50,132 nucleotides of DNA from Deltaproteobacteria bacterium (GCA_036574075.1 JAINCN010000011.1:1-50132), one strand, 5' to 3'. Shown: positions 25,091 through 33,981, counted from the stretch's first letter. Program-made: numbers and translations. Notes: generated from the letters alone by a model not told the origin.

Positions 25091-25647
25091 CCGTTCCGTG
25101 CTCCTTCAAGAGAGATCGCCTCTATGGTTATGGTAACGCGAAGATGGGGGTCTCGTCCCGTCATCTTCGTGATATTGAGGGAGTCGATGCGAAAGACCCC
25201 CTTTTCCTGCTCGAGTTTTCGGAGGAAAGAGACGAGTCCCCGGGTCGAGGTCTTGGCAGTGAGGGTGACGTTGCCGATAGGGTAAGAACGCCAGTCCTTT
25301 CCGGTGCCCGTCCGATAGGTGATGATCTCGAGGCCTGCTTCGGATGCCTTCTTGAGGGTGATGTCCTGGAGCGCCGTCCCAACGGCCTGGGGCGTGGCTC
25401 CGGGAAGAAAGGCCCTTTTCGTTTCTTCGTATTGCTGAGTGGCCCGGCGCATCTCCTGATCCACGTCCTGGAGGTCTGCTATGCGGATGGCGAGCTTCCT
25501 GGAGGACCGTTCCGCCTTGTCGATGGCATCTGAGAGCTCAGCGAGGCGGCTTGAGATAGGATCCCAGGCAAGGGCATACCAAAGGATGGCTGCGATGACG
25601 ACAAGTCCATAGCGAATGATGGGGCTTTGGGTGGATGGGCGGGCCAT
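25087..25647 (-). CDS. gspM: Type II secretion GspM/PilO-like protein
   Basis: A 186-residue bitopic inner-membrane protein: a short cytoplasmic start, one membrane helix near 10-28, a coiled-coil stretch near 32-75, and a small ferredoxin-like periplasmic domain (YPIGNVTLTAKTSTRGLVSF near 122-141). This architecture is shared by GspM and PilO, which pair with GspL/PilN. ATG 25647 is chosen because it lies one base after the gspL stop (25649-25651); the longer frame from 25686 would overlap gspL. Its stop overlaps the gspD start by four bases. Confidence 0.7.
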   Translation of the reverse strand: MARPSTQSPIIRYGLVVIAAILWYALAWDPISSRLAELSDAIDKAERSSRKLAIRIADLQDVDQEMRRATQQYEETKRAFLPGATPQAVGTALQDITLKKASEAGLEIITYRTGTGKDWRSYPIGNVTLTAKTSTRGLVSFLRKLEQEKGVFRIDSLNITKMTGRDPHLRVTITIEAISLEGARNG

Positions 25648-25648
25648 G

Positions 25649-27058
25649 TCAGTTCCCAGGGCCTTTTGCCGCTGGATGGGCATCACCCGCTCCCTTTTCC
25701 GGGCCTGAAGCAGGGGGTTCCTCCCCGGCGGGCCTCAGGACGAGTTCCACGGAAAAACGCTCCTTCTGGTCGTTGCCCTTGGTGACCGGGGAGACCATCT
25801 TGACATCGGAAAAGAGGGGGTTGTCGCGCCACCTGGCGATCGCCTCTGTGGCCGAGGCCCCCTCGCCGGCGATGCGGATCTTGCCGTCTTTCAGGCTGAG
25901 GGAGCGGATCCACGATTCGGAAGGGGTGTCGGTAGCAAGGGCGAGGAGGACCTTCAGAGGGATATCCTTGCCTGAGGTGAATTCCTGCACGTCATGGAAT
26001 CGGGTCCAGATCTTGTCCGCCTCTTGTTTGCGTTCCTCGAGGGGGGCAAGGGTGCGTTCGAGACTATGGATCTTTTCTTCAAGGGCCGCATAGGCCCTCT
26101 CCTTGGCCTGCACTTCCAACCATCGCAGGCCTGTGGCCCCAAGGAGGAGGATAGCAGCCAGGGCTGCGGCGATCTGCCATGGCCGCAGGCGAAGATACAG
26201 GGGTTTTTTTCTCAGCCCCTCCTGAAAGGAGAGGAAGGGAAAGGGCGATAAGCCTATGGCTGCGGCGCAGAGCCCCCAGGTGGTCCGCCCCCCAGGGCCG
26301 CAAAGCCCTGAAAGGGGATCGAGGGAACAGGGATCCTGACAGGAGGAGAGATCAGTGAGGTCCCCGACCCTGAAACGTGGGGCGGAAATGGACTCGGCAA
26401 AGATGGGCGGGATCCCGACGGAGACTGCCTCCAGGGCCTCTCGTTCCTTGCCGGCGATGAAACCTGGGACCAGATGGGAACCCTCCCATGTCGAGACTCC
26501 GTGGAGGGAGATCACGGCGGAGCCGTTTTGATCCCCTATGGCCGCGCAAGGAAAGGGGGCCTTGCCCTTTCTCAGGAGGATGTCGAGTCCGAGGGTGGAA
26601 GGGGCGATTGGGCCCAGGGATCTTCCGTGGCCGGCCTCCCGGATCGTCTTTATTATGGGGTCGATGAAGGATCTCTTGACGTATCCGAGGAGGACGACGG
26701 TTTTCCCCTCCCGGGTGAACGCCCCGACGTCGAAGAGGATCTCATTGGGATCGAGATGGGTATGGAGGGATATGCCGAGACGCACTGCCTGAATGGCCTC
26801 AGTCTCGGAGAGTTGGGGATAGGAGAGTTCCCTCAAAAAAAGGTACCTGCGGGAAAGTCCGACCACGATCCTTCTGCGGCTGGAGGGTTTGAGGGAGGCA
26901 AGGAGACGTCTCGTGTGCTCGATGGCGGGAATGCCTGGGTCGTACTCAAGGACTGGCAGCTCGACCTTGCGCCACTTCCCTCCCTTTCGCTCCAGGCGGG
27001 CTGCATCAAATCCCGCATCGTCGAAGTGGATCCCGAGGATTTCCCGATCTCCGATCAC
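25649..27058 (-). CDS. gspL: Type II secretion GspL/PilMN-like protein
   Basis: The 469-residue protein combines an actin-like cytoplasmic domain (residues about 1-270, PilM-like) with one membrane helix near 290-310, then a coiled coil (KERAYAALEEKIHSLERTL near 322) and a periplasmic PilN-type domain. That combination defines GspL, which recruits the ATPase GspE to the inner membrane. Cys residues near 245-260 are an oddity without obvious motif. It starts with GTG overlapping the gspK stop (GTGA). Identification rests on domain layout and position between gspK and gspM more than on sequence motifs. Confidence 0.7.
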   Translation of the reverse strand: MIGDREILGIHFDDAGFDAARLERKGGKWRKVELPVLEYDPGIPAIEHTRRLLASLKPSSRRRIVVGLSRRYLFLRELSYPQLSETEAIQAVRLGISLHTHLDPNEILFDVGAFTREGKTVVLLGYVKRSFIDPIIKTIREAGHGRSLGPIAPSTLGLDILLRKGKAPFPCAAIGDQNGSAVISLHGVSTWEGSHLVPGFIAGKEREALEAVSVGIPPIFAESISAPRFRVGDLTDLSSCQDPCSLDPLSGLCGPGGRTTWGLCAAAIGLSPFPFLSFQEGLRKKPLYLRLRPWQIAAALAAILLLGATGLRWLEVQAKERAYAALEEKIHSLERTLAPLEERKQEADKIWTRFHDVQEFTSGKDIPLKVLLALATDTPSESWIRSLSLKDGKIRIAGEGASATEAIARWRDNPLFSDVKMVSPVTKGNDQKERFSVELVLRPAGEEPPASGPEKGAGDAHPAAKGPGN

Positions 27059-28011
27059 CTCGTTTGCTCGCTCCTTTTGGCCGAGGTTTCCTTCCAGAAA
27101 AGGATGTTGCTCACGTCAGGACCGCCTCCTCCCATCCTTACAAAGGCCTCATAGGAACGGGTTCCGGTCTGGATCGCGATCCTGACGGTTCCACCGGCAG
27201 GTGGCGGGGCCTGTTCGTCTTTCGCGCCTGTCCCGAGATCCAGGAGTTCATAGAGGGGGAGGGGGGCATAATAGGCGACTACCTTACCAGAATCGTTGAA
27301 AACAGTAAAAAGGTCCTTGAGCCCACCGTTCCACAAAGTGCCGTCGGCTCCCTCGTATTCAATGGGGCCGTCATAGAGGTCACGGGTCATTCCATCCACG
27401 AGGAGAAGCTCCTCCAGGTAACGGAACGGTCCCTGGGCCGGGAGATACGTTGGGGTCATGGCCAGGTAGGCCTCCTTTTCAGAACCCGGGTAACGTTCCA
27501 GGTTGTCCGGATCCCGCCAGTCGAGGATGGCATCAGCAATGCGCTTTGCCTCTTTCTGGTCGCCGATCAGCCCGCTTAGGACGTCAGTGATCTGTTCTTC
27601 CGTCGCCATATTGAGATCCAGCTTGCCAGCCTCGCTTTGGATAGTAAAGCGCAGTTCCTGACCGCCGAAATCGATGGTATGGACAATTCCGTCTGGGTCA
27701 AAGGGAGACGTCTCTTCGTCCATTTCCTTTTCGGCACCTTTTCCCGTTTTCTTTGATGCGACAGCGGGTTTGTCGCGGTCCGCGGGGCTGCTCCGCCCCA
27801 GGCCTGTGGTCGGATCCTCTTCCTTGGCAGAGGCAGAGGACATGTAAAGAATGAAGGAACGGAGGGCCTCCCGGCCCTGGACCGAGTCCCATGCAGACTG
27901 GCCGAGGTTTCTTCTTATCTTCGCATCCATGGCATAGTATCCCCCGACCATGGTGAGCATGGTAATGACCCAGAGGACAAGGATGAGGACAGCACCGCGC
28001 TCCGATCTCAT
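27055..28011 (-). CDS. gspK: Type II secretion minor pseudopilin GspK
   Basis: A 318-residue GspK, the large minor pseudopilin that caps the pseudopilus tip. The N-terminal prepilin-like helix RGAVLILVLWVITMLTMV (about 5-22) lacks the usual Glu at position five, as is normal for GspK. A large globular domain follows with SEAGKLDLNMATEEQ near 127-141 and DAILDWRDPDN near 164-174, typical of the family. ATG 28011 overlaps the gspJ stop (ATGA), which decides the start over the upstream ATG at 28056. Confidence 0.88.
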   Translation of the reverse strand: MRSERGAVLILVLWVITMLTMVGGYYAMDAKIRRNLGQSAWDSVQGREALRSFILYMSSASAKEEDPTTGLGRSSPADRDKPAVASKKTGKGAEKEMDEETSPFDPDGIVHTIDFGGQELRFTIQSEAGKLDLNMATEEQITDVLSGLIGDQKEAKRIADAILDWRDPDNLERYPGSEKEAYLAMTPTYLPAQGPFRYLEELLLVDGMTRDLYDGPIEYEGADGTLWNGGLKDLFTVFNDSGKVVAYYAPLPLYELLDLGTGAKDEQAPPPAGGTVRIAIQTGTRSYEAFVRMGGGGPDVSNILFWKETSAKRSEQTR

Positions 28012-28694
28012 GGCCTGGCATCGAGGGAGAGGGGATCTGTCGGAAATACGCTCCATGCAATGTCCGTATCCTTGTCGGATCTTTTGGGTTCGTCAACAAG
28101 GCTCCAGGACATGGCCACGGCCTTCGGGATGTCTCCGCCCGGTTTCCACGTCTGCTCCCAGGTGCCAGGAGGCAGGAGTTCACCCTTCTCATTCCCTGTG
28201 CCAGTGAATGCGAATACGCACGAGGTCACCCCAGGGACCTTGGATGACTCCCAGTCCTCCTCGTCCTCGATGGAGGTGCTGCCCCCCGTGAATGCGTCCA
28301 GGTCTTCCTTTCGTGTGAGGAGCTTCTGGGAATAGAAAAGGGTCTCTGCCTCTGCGTCGTACCAGTAGTGGACGAGATGGATCCCGCCCCCGAGGGAAGA
28401 GAGGGGTGCGTGCGCCGTCACGAAGAGGAGTTCGTCCGGCTCCCCCTGGAAAAAGGTAAATTCCCCTGCGCCATGGCTATCTTGCCGAATGGCTGCCTGG
28501 AGCTGACGGCTTAGGAGCCCCTCCATGGCCGAGGAGGTGATGACCCTTTCACTCGTCTCCTTTCCGCGGATCCAGGCCCTGATTCCGGTTCGGACCCCGA
28601 GGGAGAGGACGAGGATCAGGACGGCAATGAGCGTTATGGAGATGAGGAGTTCGAGGAGGGTGAAACCTTTGGCAAGGTTGGGTGTATATCTCAT
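28008..28694 (-). CDS. gspJ: Type II secretion minor pseudopilin GspJ
   Basis: A 228-residue pseudopilin with cleavage motif KGFTLLELLISITLIAVLIL (about 9-28): Gly before the cut, methylated Phe, Glu at position five. The rest is a beta-rich globular domain (SLGGGIHLVHYWYD near 95-108). It belongs to the I-J-K tip complex. The start at 28694 gives an ATGA overlap with gspI; an upstream ATG at 28709 is possible but less likely. Cleavage requires a prepilin peptidase that is not in this window. Confidence 0.85.
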   Translation of the reverse strand: MRYTPNLAKGFTLLELLISITLIAVLILVLSLGVRTGIRAWIRGKETSERVITSSAMEGLLSRQLQAAIRQDSHGAGEFTFFQGEPDELLFVTAHAPLSSLGGGIHLVHYWYDAEAETLFYSQKLLTRKEDLDAFTGGSTSIEDEEDWESSKVPGVTSCVFAFTGTGNEKGELLPPGTWEQTWKPGGDIPKAVAMSWSLVDEPKRSDKDTDIAWSVFPTDPLSLDARP

Positions 28695-29128
28695 GGATTC
28701 AGGATCCATGCGTCAGGGCGTTTGATCCAGGTGGTCAGGATGAAGGCAGGGGCGTCTTCAGGGGGATAGATCCTGATGATGAGTTCTTCGAGGTCTTCCG
28801 CTTCGTGGTCCTCGCCGTCGATCCTGACCACGAGGTCACGGACCTCGGCCTCGTAGCTCCAGCCGGGGTGGCCCGTGAGTTCCACATCCTTTTTTTCGAG
28901 CACGTCAGGGTCTCTCTGGGACATGAAGAGGAGATATTCTGCGATCTTCGCCGCCTCTGTGGCCATAGCCCCCCGGTAGGCCTGCCGGTGCCCCAGGGAT
29001 ATGCCGGCCAGAAGGACCCCAAGGGCTATGCCTGCTATGGCCGTCGCCACAAGGACCTCAATGAGGGTGAAGGCCCGCGTATCCCGGAGGGTCCTCTTGA
29101 TGGGGCCGCCCGAGTGGTGGATGTTCAC
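28691..29128 (-). CDS. gspI: Type II secretion minor pseudopilin GspI
   Basis: A 145-residue pseudopilin. The leader ends TRA, followed by FTLIEVLVATAIAGIALGVL (about 20-39), so Ala rather than Gly lies before the predicted cut; this is tolerated in some GspI proteins. The C-terminal domain includes AEVRDLVVRIDGEDHE near 104-119. It should initiate tip assembly with GspJ and GspK. Start and stop overlap gspH and gspJ by four bases each. Confidence 0.85.
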   Translation of the reverse strand: MNIHHSGGPIKRTLRDTRAFTLIEVLVATAIAGIALGVLLAGISLGHRQAYRGAMATEAAKIAEYLLFMSQRDPDVLEKKDVELTGHPGWSYEAEVRDLVVRIDGEDHEAEDLEELIIRIYPPEDAPAFILTTWIKRPDAWILNP

Positions 29129-29577
29129 GATCCTGGCGCCTCCCGCTTGATGATCCCGAGTATTTTGTCGATGGTGATGCGTTCCACCAATGAGCCGTTT
29201 TCCGTGATGTCTATCTCGCCTCCGCTCGAGCTGCCGTCCGGGTAAAAGGCGATCCCGTAGCGGCCCTGGGCAAGCGTGAGCGCGCCGTTTGCCTCGATCT
29301 GGAGGGTCTCAGGGATCTCGCCAAGGGTCTTCTCGGCAACGGAAAAGCTCCGCTCAGCGGAATCGATCTCGAACCGGACGGTCTCTCCACGCCCGAGGCT
29401 CGCTGTCCGGGCATGGACCAGCCCCTGTGAAAAGGTCGTCAGGAAGCGTGTCTTTTCCGATTTCAGGATCCCGCTCGAGACGGAAATAAAGACGACAGAC
29501 GAGAGAAAGCTGATAAGCACAAGGACGACAAGTAGTTCGACGAGGGTGAAACCCGCTGCATCAGAGCGCAACATCAT
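29125..29577 (-). CDS. gspH: Type II secretion minor pseudopilin GspH
   Basis: A 150-residue pseudopilin with the motif AGFTLVELLVVLVLISFLSS (about 8-27), followed by a small beta domain with FYPDGSSSGGEIDIT near 113-127, a typical GspH/FimT ending. It connects the major pilin to the I-J-K tip. Two adjacent ATG codons at 29577 and 29574 can serve as start. Either lies within the last codons of gspF, giving an overlap of 14 to 17 bases. Confidence 0.85.
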   Translation of the reverse strand: MMLRSDAAGFTLVELLVVLVLISFLSSVVFISVSSGILKSEKTRFLTTFSQGLVHARTASLGRGETVRFEIDSAERSFSVAEKTLGEIPETLQIEANGALTLAQGRYGIAFYPDGSSSGGEIDITENGSLVERITIDKILGIIKREAPGS

Positions 29578-30775
29578 TAATGCCGAAGACCGCAAGGAGC
29601 ATGGAGAGGATGATCCCTCCGATTACAAGCCCCATGACGACTATGGTGAGCGGCTCAACAAGGGAGAGATAGACCTTGGTGTCGTGCTGGATCCTGGCGT
29701 CCAGATCGTCTGCGATCTTGAGGAGCATGGCGTCCATGGCCCCGGTCTCTTCTCCGATGGAGACGAGGTTTACGATGAGAGGCGGATAGATCCGGCCGCG
29801 TTTCATGAGTCCGCTAAGGCTCTGGCCCTGGCGCACCCCCTTGTAGATCTCGTCGAGGCTTTCCTTGATGACGGTATTAGAGACCACCTCGCGGGCAAGC
29901 GAGATGCCCTTCAGGATCGGGACTCCGCTCTCCAAAAGCGTGCCGAGGGTCCGGCAGAGGCGTCCCAGCTCGATGCGCAGGATCATGGGGCCGGCAAACG
30001 GGATTCTCAGTACGAACCGGTCCCAGCGCGTCTTTCCGTCCTGCGTCTTCAAAAAAGAGGAGAAGGCGATAAAACCCGCGCCTCCGGCCAGAACGAGGAC
30101 CCACCACCAGCTTTTGGCAAAGTCGCTGAACGAGACGATCATCTGGGTGGGAAGGGGCATGGGCTGGTTGAGGTCTTCGAAGATCTGGCCGAATTTGGGG
30201 ACCACAAAGGTGACAAGGACAAAGATGGAGAGGATACCTACGACAGCAAGGATGCTCGGATAGATGGAGGATGTGACGATGAAGTTTCGAATCTCGCGGG
30301 ATCGCTCGAGAAAACCGCCGAGACGTGAGAGGACCTTAGGGAGAACGCCTCCGAGTTCGCCCACCGTGACCATGTTGACATAGAGGCGGCCGAAGATCTC
30401 CGGGTGGTCGGAAAGTGCCTCGGAGAGGCTTTTCCCGCCCTGGATCGCCTGAAGGAGTCCGGTGACAAGGGCCTTGGTCCGGGCGTCCTCTGCCGAATCG
30501 GCGATCACGATGAGGGAGCGCTCGAGGGGGACCCCGGCACCCAGGAGGTCGGCGAGCTCACGGGTGAAGGCAAGGAGGGCATCATGGGAGAATCGGGACC
30601 TGCGGGCCAGGAGATCGGAGAGGATCCCTTCGATGGGCCGGAGCTTCTTGACAGAGACGGGCTGGAGCCCCTGTGAGATAAGGGTCGCAATGAGGGCCTC
30701 ACGGCTCGCGGCCTCGTTCTGGCCCTGGATCCGTTGTCCTTTCGCAGAGATTGCCTCGTAGGCAAAGTTCGGCAT
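29561..30775 (-). CDS. gspF: Type II secretion inner-membrane platform protein GspF
   Basis: A 404-residue polytopic protein of the GspF/PilC family. It has two homologous cytoplasmic domains (FTRELADLLGAGVPLERSL near 70-88 and LCRTLGTLLESGVPILKGI near 272-290) and three membrane helices near 170-190, 220-240 and 375-398. It forms the central platform contacted by GspE and GspL. The ATG at 30775 lies eight bases after the gspE stop. The conserved Gly-Val-Pro elements in both repeats make this a firm call. Confidence 0.92.
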   Translation of the reverse strand: MPNFAYEAISAKGQRIQGQNEAASREALIATLISQGLQPVSVKKLRPIEGILSDLLARRSRFSHDALLAFTRELADLLGAGVPLERSLIVIADSAEDARTKALVTGLLQAIQGGKSLSEALSDHPEIFGRLYVNMVTVGELGGVLPKVLSRLGGFLERSREIRNFIVTSSIYPSILAVVGILSIFVLVTFVVPKFGQIFEDLNQPMPLPTQMIVSFSDFAKSWWWVLVLAGGAGFIAFSSFLKTQDGKTRWDRFVLRIPFAGPMILRIELGRLCRTLGTLLESGVPILKGISLAREVVSNTVIKESLDEIYKGVRQGQSLSGLMKRGRIYPPLIVNLVSIGEETGAMDAMLLKIADDLDARIQHDTKVYLSLVEPLTIVVMGLVIGGIILSMLLAVFGINDVAL

Positions 30776-30783
30776 GGGTGTGG

Positions 30784-32418
30784 TCAGTTCGTGACCCGGA
30801 GGACCTCCTCGAGGGTGGTCTCCCCGAAGATGACCTTGCGGATGCCGTCCTGGCGGAGGGTCCTCATGCCGGACGCCTTGGCCTCGGCGGCGATGGCCCC
30901 GCTGTCCGCCCCCTGCATGATGAGACGCCGGATGGCGTCGTTGATCTCAAGAAACTCATAGATTCCGGTTCGCCCTGAGTAGCCGGTGCCTGCGCAGTGG
31001 GGGCATCCGGTGCCTTGATATACCTGGGCCTGGGCAAATTCCATGTCTTCGCCCAGGGTGTTGACCACAGACTCGAAGAAGCCCTCGGGCAGGTCCTTTA
31101 GTACCTTGCAGTAGGGGCAGATCTTCCGTACAAGCCTCTGGGCCATGACCGCAAGTAGGCAGGAAGACAGGAGATAGGATTCTATGCCCATCTCCTGAAG
31201 CCTCGTGATGGCGCTTGCCGCATCGTTGGTGTGGAGGGTGGAGAAGAGCAGGTGTCCGGTAAGGGCAGACTGGACGGCGATCTCGGCGGTTTCGTGGTCC
31301 CGGATTTCGCCCACGAGTATGACGTCCGGGTCCTGGCGGAGGATGGTCCTCAAGGCGGAGGCGAAGGTGAGGCCGATCTGGGTGCGGACGTGGATCTGGT
31401 TGATGCCGTCGATCTGGTACTCCACCGGGTCCTCTACGGTGATGATCTTTTTGTCCGGGGTGTTGATGCGGTTTATAGCCGCATATAGAGTGGTCGTCTT
31501 TCCGCTTCCCGTCGGACCAGTGACGAGGATCATGCCGTAAGGGCGGGTGATGAGATCGTCGAATTTGGCGTAATGGTCGGGTGAGAGTCCGAGGGATGAA
31601 AGCTCGAGGCGGACCTCCTCACGGTTCAGGAGTCTGAGTACGATGCTCTCTCCGAAGAGAGTAGGAAGGGTAGAGACACGGATGTCGATATCGCGTACTC
31701 CCTCGCGGACCTTGATCCTCCCGTCCTGGGGGAGGCGCATCTCCGCGATGTTCATCTTTCCCATGAGTTTCAGCCGGGAGGTGATGGCGGGCTGGAGGCG
31801 TTTGGGCACGGTCTCCACGTCGTGGAGCACACCGTCGATGCGGAACCGCACCTTCACGTGGTCGCGGAAGGGCTCGAAGTGGATGTCCGAGGCCTTGACC
31901 TCGAGGGCCTGGTTGATGAGATGGTTCACGAGGCGGATGACCGGGGCCTCAGATGCCAGGTCACGAAGCTGTTCCGGGTCCTCCCAAAGATCGTCTTCGG
32001 ACGTGATCCCCTCCTCGTCCCCGCCTTTTTCCAGGTCCATCTCGGCCTCGTACCACCTGTAGATGGCAGCGAGGATGTCCTCCTCCTTGGCGAGATACGG
32101 CCTGACAGGGCGTCCGTAGATGCCCTCCAGGAGCTCCCTGAGATAGAGGTCCCGGGGATCCGCCATAGCGACCTGCACCTCAGCGTCGTCAAGCCTCACC
32201 GGAACCGCCCGCCATTGTTTCATGTTCTGGGGCGAAAGCCCGTTCACCATGGGGGGCTTGTCGGGAAAATCACCGGCTGAAAGGGACGGAAATGCCTTCA
32301 GAAGGGCGTCCGTGTCTGCCGAAGGTGCTGTCACCTCTTTTGGAACGTCCGCAGGTATTCCCCTGTACGAGGCGTGTTTGAGGGCAGCGGTGAAACGCGA
32401 AAAGACTTGCTGAATCAT
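30784..32418 (-). CDS. gspE: Type II secretion ATPase GspE
   Basis: A 544-residue secretion ATPase. The N-terminal domain (1-150) is of the T2SSE_N type. The core has Walker A GPTGSGKTTT near 301-310, the Asp box, Walker B ILVGEIRD and the His box LHTNDA. Two cysteine pairs (CPYC and CPHC, about 55 residues apart) form the zinc-binding C1E-type insertion near 440-500. It powers pseudopilus assembly. ATG 32418 gives an ATGA overlap with gspG; the open frame extends to 32580 but that part overlaps gspG and reads as noise. Confidence 0.93.
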   Translation of the reverse strand: MIQQVFSRFTAALKHASYRGIPADVPKEVTAPSADTDALLKAFPSLSAGDFPDKPPMVNGLSPQNMKQWRAVPVRLDDAEVQVAMADPRDLYLRELLEGIYGRPVRPYLAKEEDILAAIYRWYEAEMDLEKGGDEEGITSEDDLWEDPEQLRDLASEAPVIRLVNHLINQALEVKASDIHFEPFRDHVKVRFRIDGVLHDVETVPKRLQPAITSRLKLMGKMNIAEMRLPQDGRIKVREGVRDIDIRVSTLPTLFGESIVLRLLNREEVRLELSSLGLSPDHYAKFDDLITRPYGMILVTGPTGSGKTTTLYAAINRINTPDKKIITVEDPVEYQIDGINQIHVRTQIGLTFASALRTILRQDPDVILVGEIRDHETAEIAVQSALTGHLLFSTLHTNDAASAITRLQEMGIESYLLSSCLLAVMAQRLVRKICPYCKVLKDLPEGFFESVVNTLGEDMEFAQAQVYQGTGCPHCAGTGYSGRTGIYEFLEINDAIRRLIMQGADSGAIAAEAKASGMRTLRQDGIRKVIFGETTLEEVLRVTN

Positions 32419-32846
32419 TCCCAGCTCACGATGTCCGTGTTTTCGCCCTCTCCACCCGGCTCTCCGTCCTGACCATAGCTTACGAGGTCGTAGTCCCCGT
32501 GTTCTCCTGGGGAGCGATAGACGTATTCGTGTCCCCATGGATCCTTTGGGATGGGCTTGGGGAGATATGGCCCGGCCCATTTTTCCATACCGTCCGGGGC
32601 CTCTCGCAGGGCAGCAAGACCTTCAGCAGTCGTGGGATAGCGGCCATTATCCAGCCTGAATTCGTCAAGGGCCGCACCGAAGTTTTCTATCTGGGCCTTT
32701 GCGATCTTTTGCTTGCTCGCCCCCAGCTTGCCGAAGAACTTGGGCGCTACGAGAGAGGCGAGGAGTCCGAGGATGATGACTACGACAAGGAGTTCGATGA
32801 GGGTGAAGCCGGATTCCCGTCTGCGGCGGGTCATATCATGTTTCAC
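32415..32846 (-). CDS. gspG: Type II secretion major pseudopilin GspG
   Basis: The 143-residue major pseudopilin has the cleavage site SGFTLIELLVVVIILGLLAS (about 12-31) with Glu at position five. The typical end follows: NGRYPTTAEGLAAL near 64-77, DPWGHEYVYRSPG near 101-113, and an acidic, probably calcium-binding tail. GTG 32846 is chosen because GGAGGA lies six bases upstream; ATG 32834 is the alternative. It is the first gene of the operon, ahead of gspE, whereas it follows gspF in classical clusters. Confidence 0.93.
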   Translation of the reverse strand: MKHDMTRRRRESGFTLIELLVVVIILGLLASLVAPKFFGKLGASKQKIAKAQIENFGAALDEFRLDNGRYPTTAEGLAALREAPDGMEKWAGPYLPKPIPKDPWGHEYVYRSPGEHGDYDLVSYGQDGEPGGEGENTDIVSWE

Positions 32847-32889
32847 AGATGTTCCTCCGATGGGCGGACCGGTGATGGGAGAATCCATG

Positions 32890-32952
32890 GTTTTTTCTCT
32901 GTGTCCTATGTGTTCTCTGTGGTGAGATTAAATCAACTGGTTGCGATAATAG
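32890..32952 (-). repeat. CACAGAG-type dispersed repeat, copy 2
   Basis: On the minus strand this reads AACCAGTTGATTTAATCTCA followed by CCACAGAGAACACATAGGAC and ACAGAGAAAA, matching 11745-11827 without the hairpin insert found there. It lies between gspG and the second MITE-like element. Similar CACAGAG sequences are dispersed in many unrelated genomes. No coding potential is seen. Confidence 0.6.
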
Positions 32953-32959
32953 AGAGGTG

Positions 32960-33132
32960 CCTGAATCCGTGAGCCGGCGTTCTGGTATTTGTTCCGTGCG
33001 GCAAATAGCCCCCGTCCATGGGGGCGGATTTGCCGACGGCGCCCGTCCATGGGCGCCTCACTCCACAAATACCCCGAACGCCGGCTTATTTTGAAAAATT
33101 GCCAAGTTAAGTTCATATCTCACGGATTCAGG
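32960..33132 (-). mobile_element. MITE-like element, copy 2 (reverse orientation)
   Basis: Terminal repeats CCTGAATCCGTGAG and inverse lie at 32960-32973 and 33119-33132, with the flanking direct repeat AGGTG at 32955-32959 and 33133-33137. The internal arms 32973-32992 and 33065-33085 pair with a one-base bulge. Their variable part (GCCGGCGTTC) differs from both other copies. The core with two CATGGAC hairpins is identical to copy 3. It lies six bases after the rlpA stop, in the same orientation relative to that gene as copies 1 and 3 relative to theirs. Confidence 0.88.
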
Positions 33133-33138
33133 AGGTGA

Positions 33139-33930
33139 TTATCGGGCCACGAGGAAGGCCCCTGGGTTCACGTTTCGTTCTGCATAGGCCTCGAATTCTC
33201 GTGCCTTGCGGTAGTCGTTTGAGGCGAAGATCTGCACCCTGTGAAAGGTCTGGTAGCCTACCACGTGCGGTAATACTACCACGTTTTCGAATTTCTCTTC
33301 AAGTTGGGCCTTGTAGGCTTGGGCGTTTTTAGGATCAAGAAAGGCCCCCACTTGTACGTAGAAAGGCCCGCGGGTAAGTTCCGGATGGGGGAGGAATGCG
33401 GGTGTATCGCCCGTCATGTCTACCTCGCCGAGGGCCTCTATCCTCACCCGGGCAAGACCTGGCCCTGTCACTCCAAGTTGTTTTGCAGCGCCGTAACTGA
33501 GGTCGATGATCCGGTCCTTCACGAACGGTCCACGGTCGTTGATCCGGACCACGGTCTCCCGGCCGTTGTCCAGGTTGGTCACACGGACATATGTGTTCAT
33601 GGGAAGGATCTTGTGCGCTGCTGACACGGAGTACATGTCATAGCGCTCGCCGTTGGCCGTTGGGCGTCCGTGAAAGTCCGGGCCATACCAGGAGGCAAGT
33701 CCCTCCTCGACGAAGCCCTCTGCCGAGGGCAATGGATAGTACGTTTTCCCATTGATGGTATAGGGGCGTTGTGTCGGGGGAATGACGGCCTTACTGGGAG
33801 GTTTTTGCGGGGCAGGCAGGCCTGCGGGGGGAGGACCGGCCTTCTTCCCGCATCCTGCAAGCTGCATGACCATGCAAAGGAGAAGGGCGGAGAGGATCTC
33901 GAAGGACAGAAGATGTGTGTGACGTTTCAT
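33139..33930 (-). CDS. rlpA: RlpA-like lipoprotein with SPOR domain
   Basis: A 263-residue septal-ring lipoprotein. The signal peptide ends in the lipobox LAGC (Cys near 27), so it is lipidated after Lgt modification. The double-psi beta-barrel RlpA domain follows ([19 protein letters not shown] near 77-95, VRINDRGPF near 128-136). A C-terminal SPOR domain ([19 protein letters not shown] near 188-206) binds denuded glycan strands at the septum. Some RlpA proteins are lytic transglycosylases for such strands. It is transcribed divergently from the cysteine desulfurase gene, with about 50 AT-rich bases between. Confidence 0.9.
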   Translation of the reverse strand: MKRHTHLLSFEILSALLLCMVMQLAGCGKKAGPPPAGLPAPQKPPSKAVIPPTQRPYTINGKTYYPLPSAEGFVEEGLASWYGPDFHGRPTANGERYDMYSVSAAHKILPMNTYVRVTNLDNGRETVVRINDRGPFVKDRIIDLSYGAAKQLGVTGPGLARVRIEALGEVDMTGDTPAFLPHPELTRGPFYVQVGAFLDPKNAQAYKAQLEEKFENVVVLPHVVGYQTFHRVQIFASNDYRKAREFEAYAERNVNPGAFLVAR

Positions 33931-33981
33931 GGTAGATTATAAATAGACATTAATAATGTATCGGAACATGAGGATTTGTCC

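Noticed and set aside
32928-33116. Open frames inside the mobile element (32928-33116 minus, 44578-44934 plus) share a peptide with GYLWSEAPMDG and PHGRGLFAARNKY
   Set aside because: The shared peptide is simply the identical hairpin core translated. Copy 1 has an in-frame TGA before it, the 44578 frame runs on out of frame through rpmI, and no good ribosome site is present. Pairing, not coding, explains the conservation.
32890-33132. Closely spaced repeats considered as a CRISPR array
   Set aside because: The two repeats differ from each other, there are no regular spacers and no cas genes in the window.
33931-33981. AT-rich gap between rlpA and the desulfurase gene as a divergent promoter pair
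   Set aside because: TATAAT-like sequences occur on both strands but no convincing -35 boxes at proper spacing, so I did not annotate promoters.
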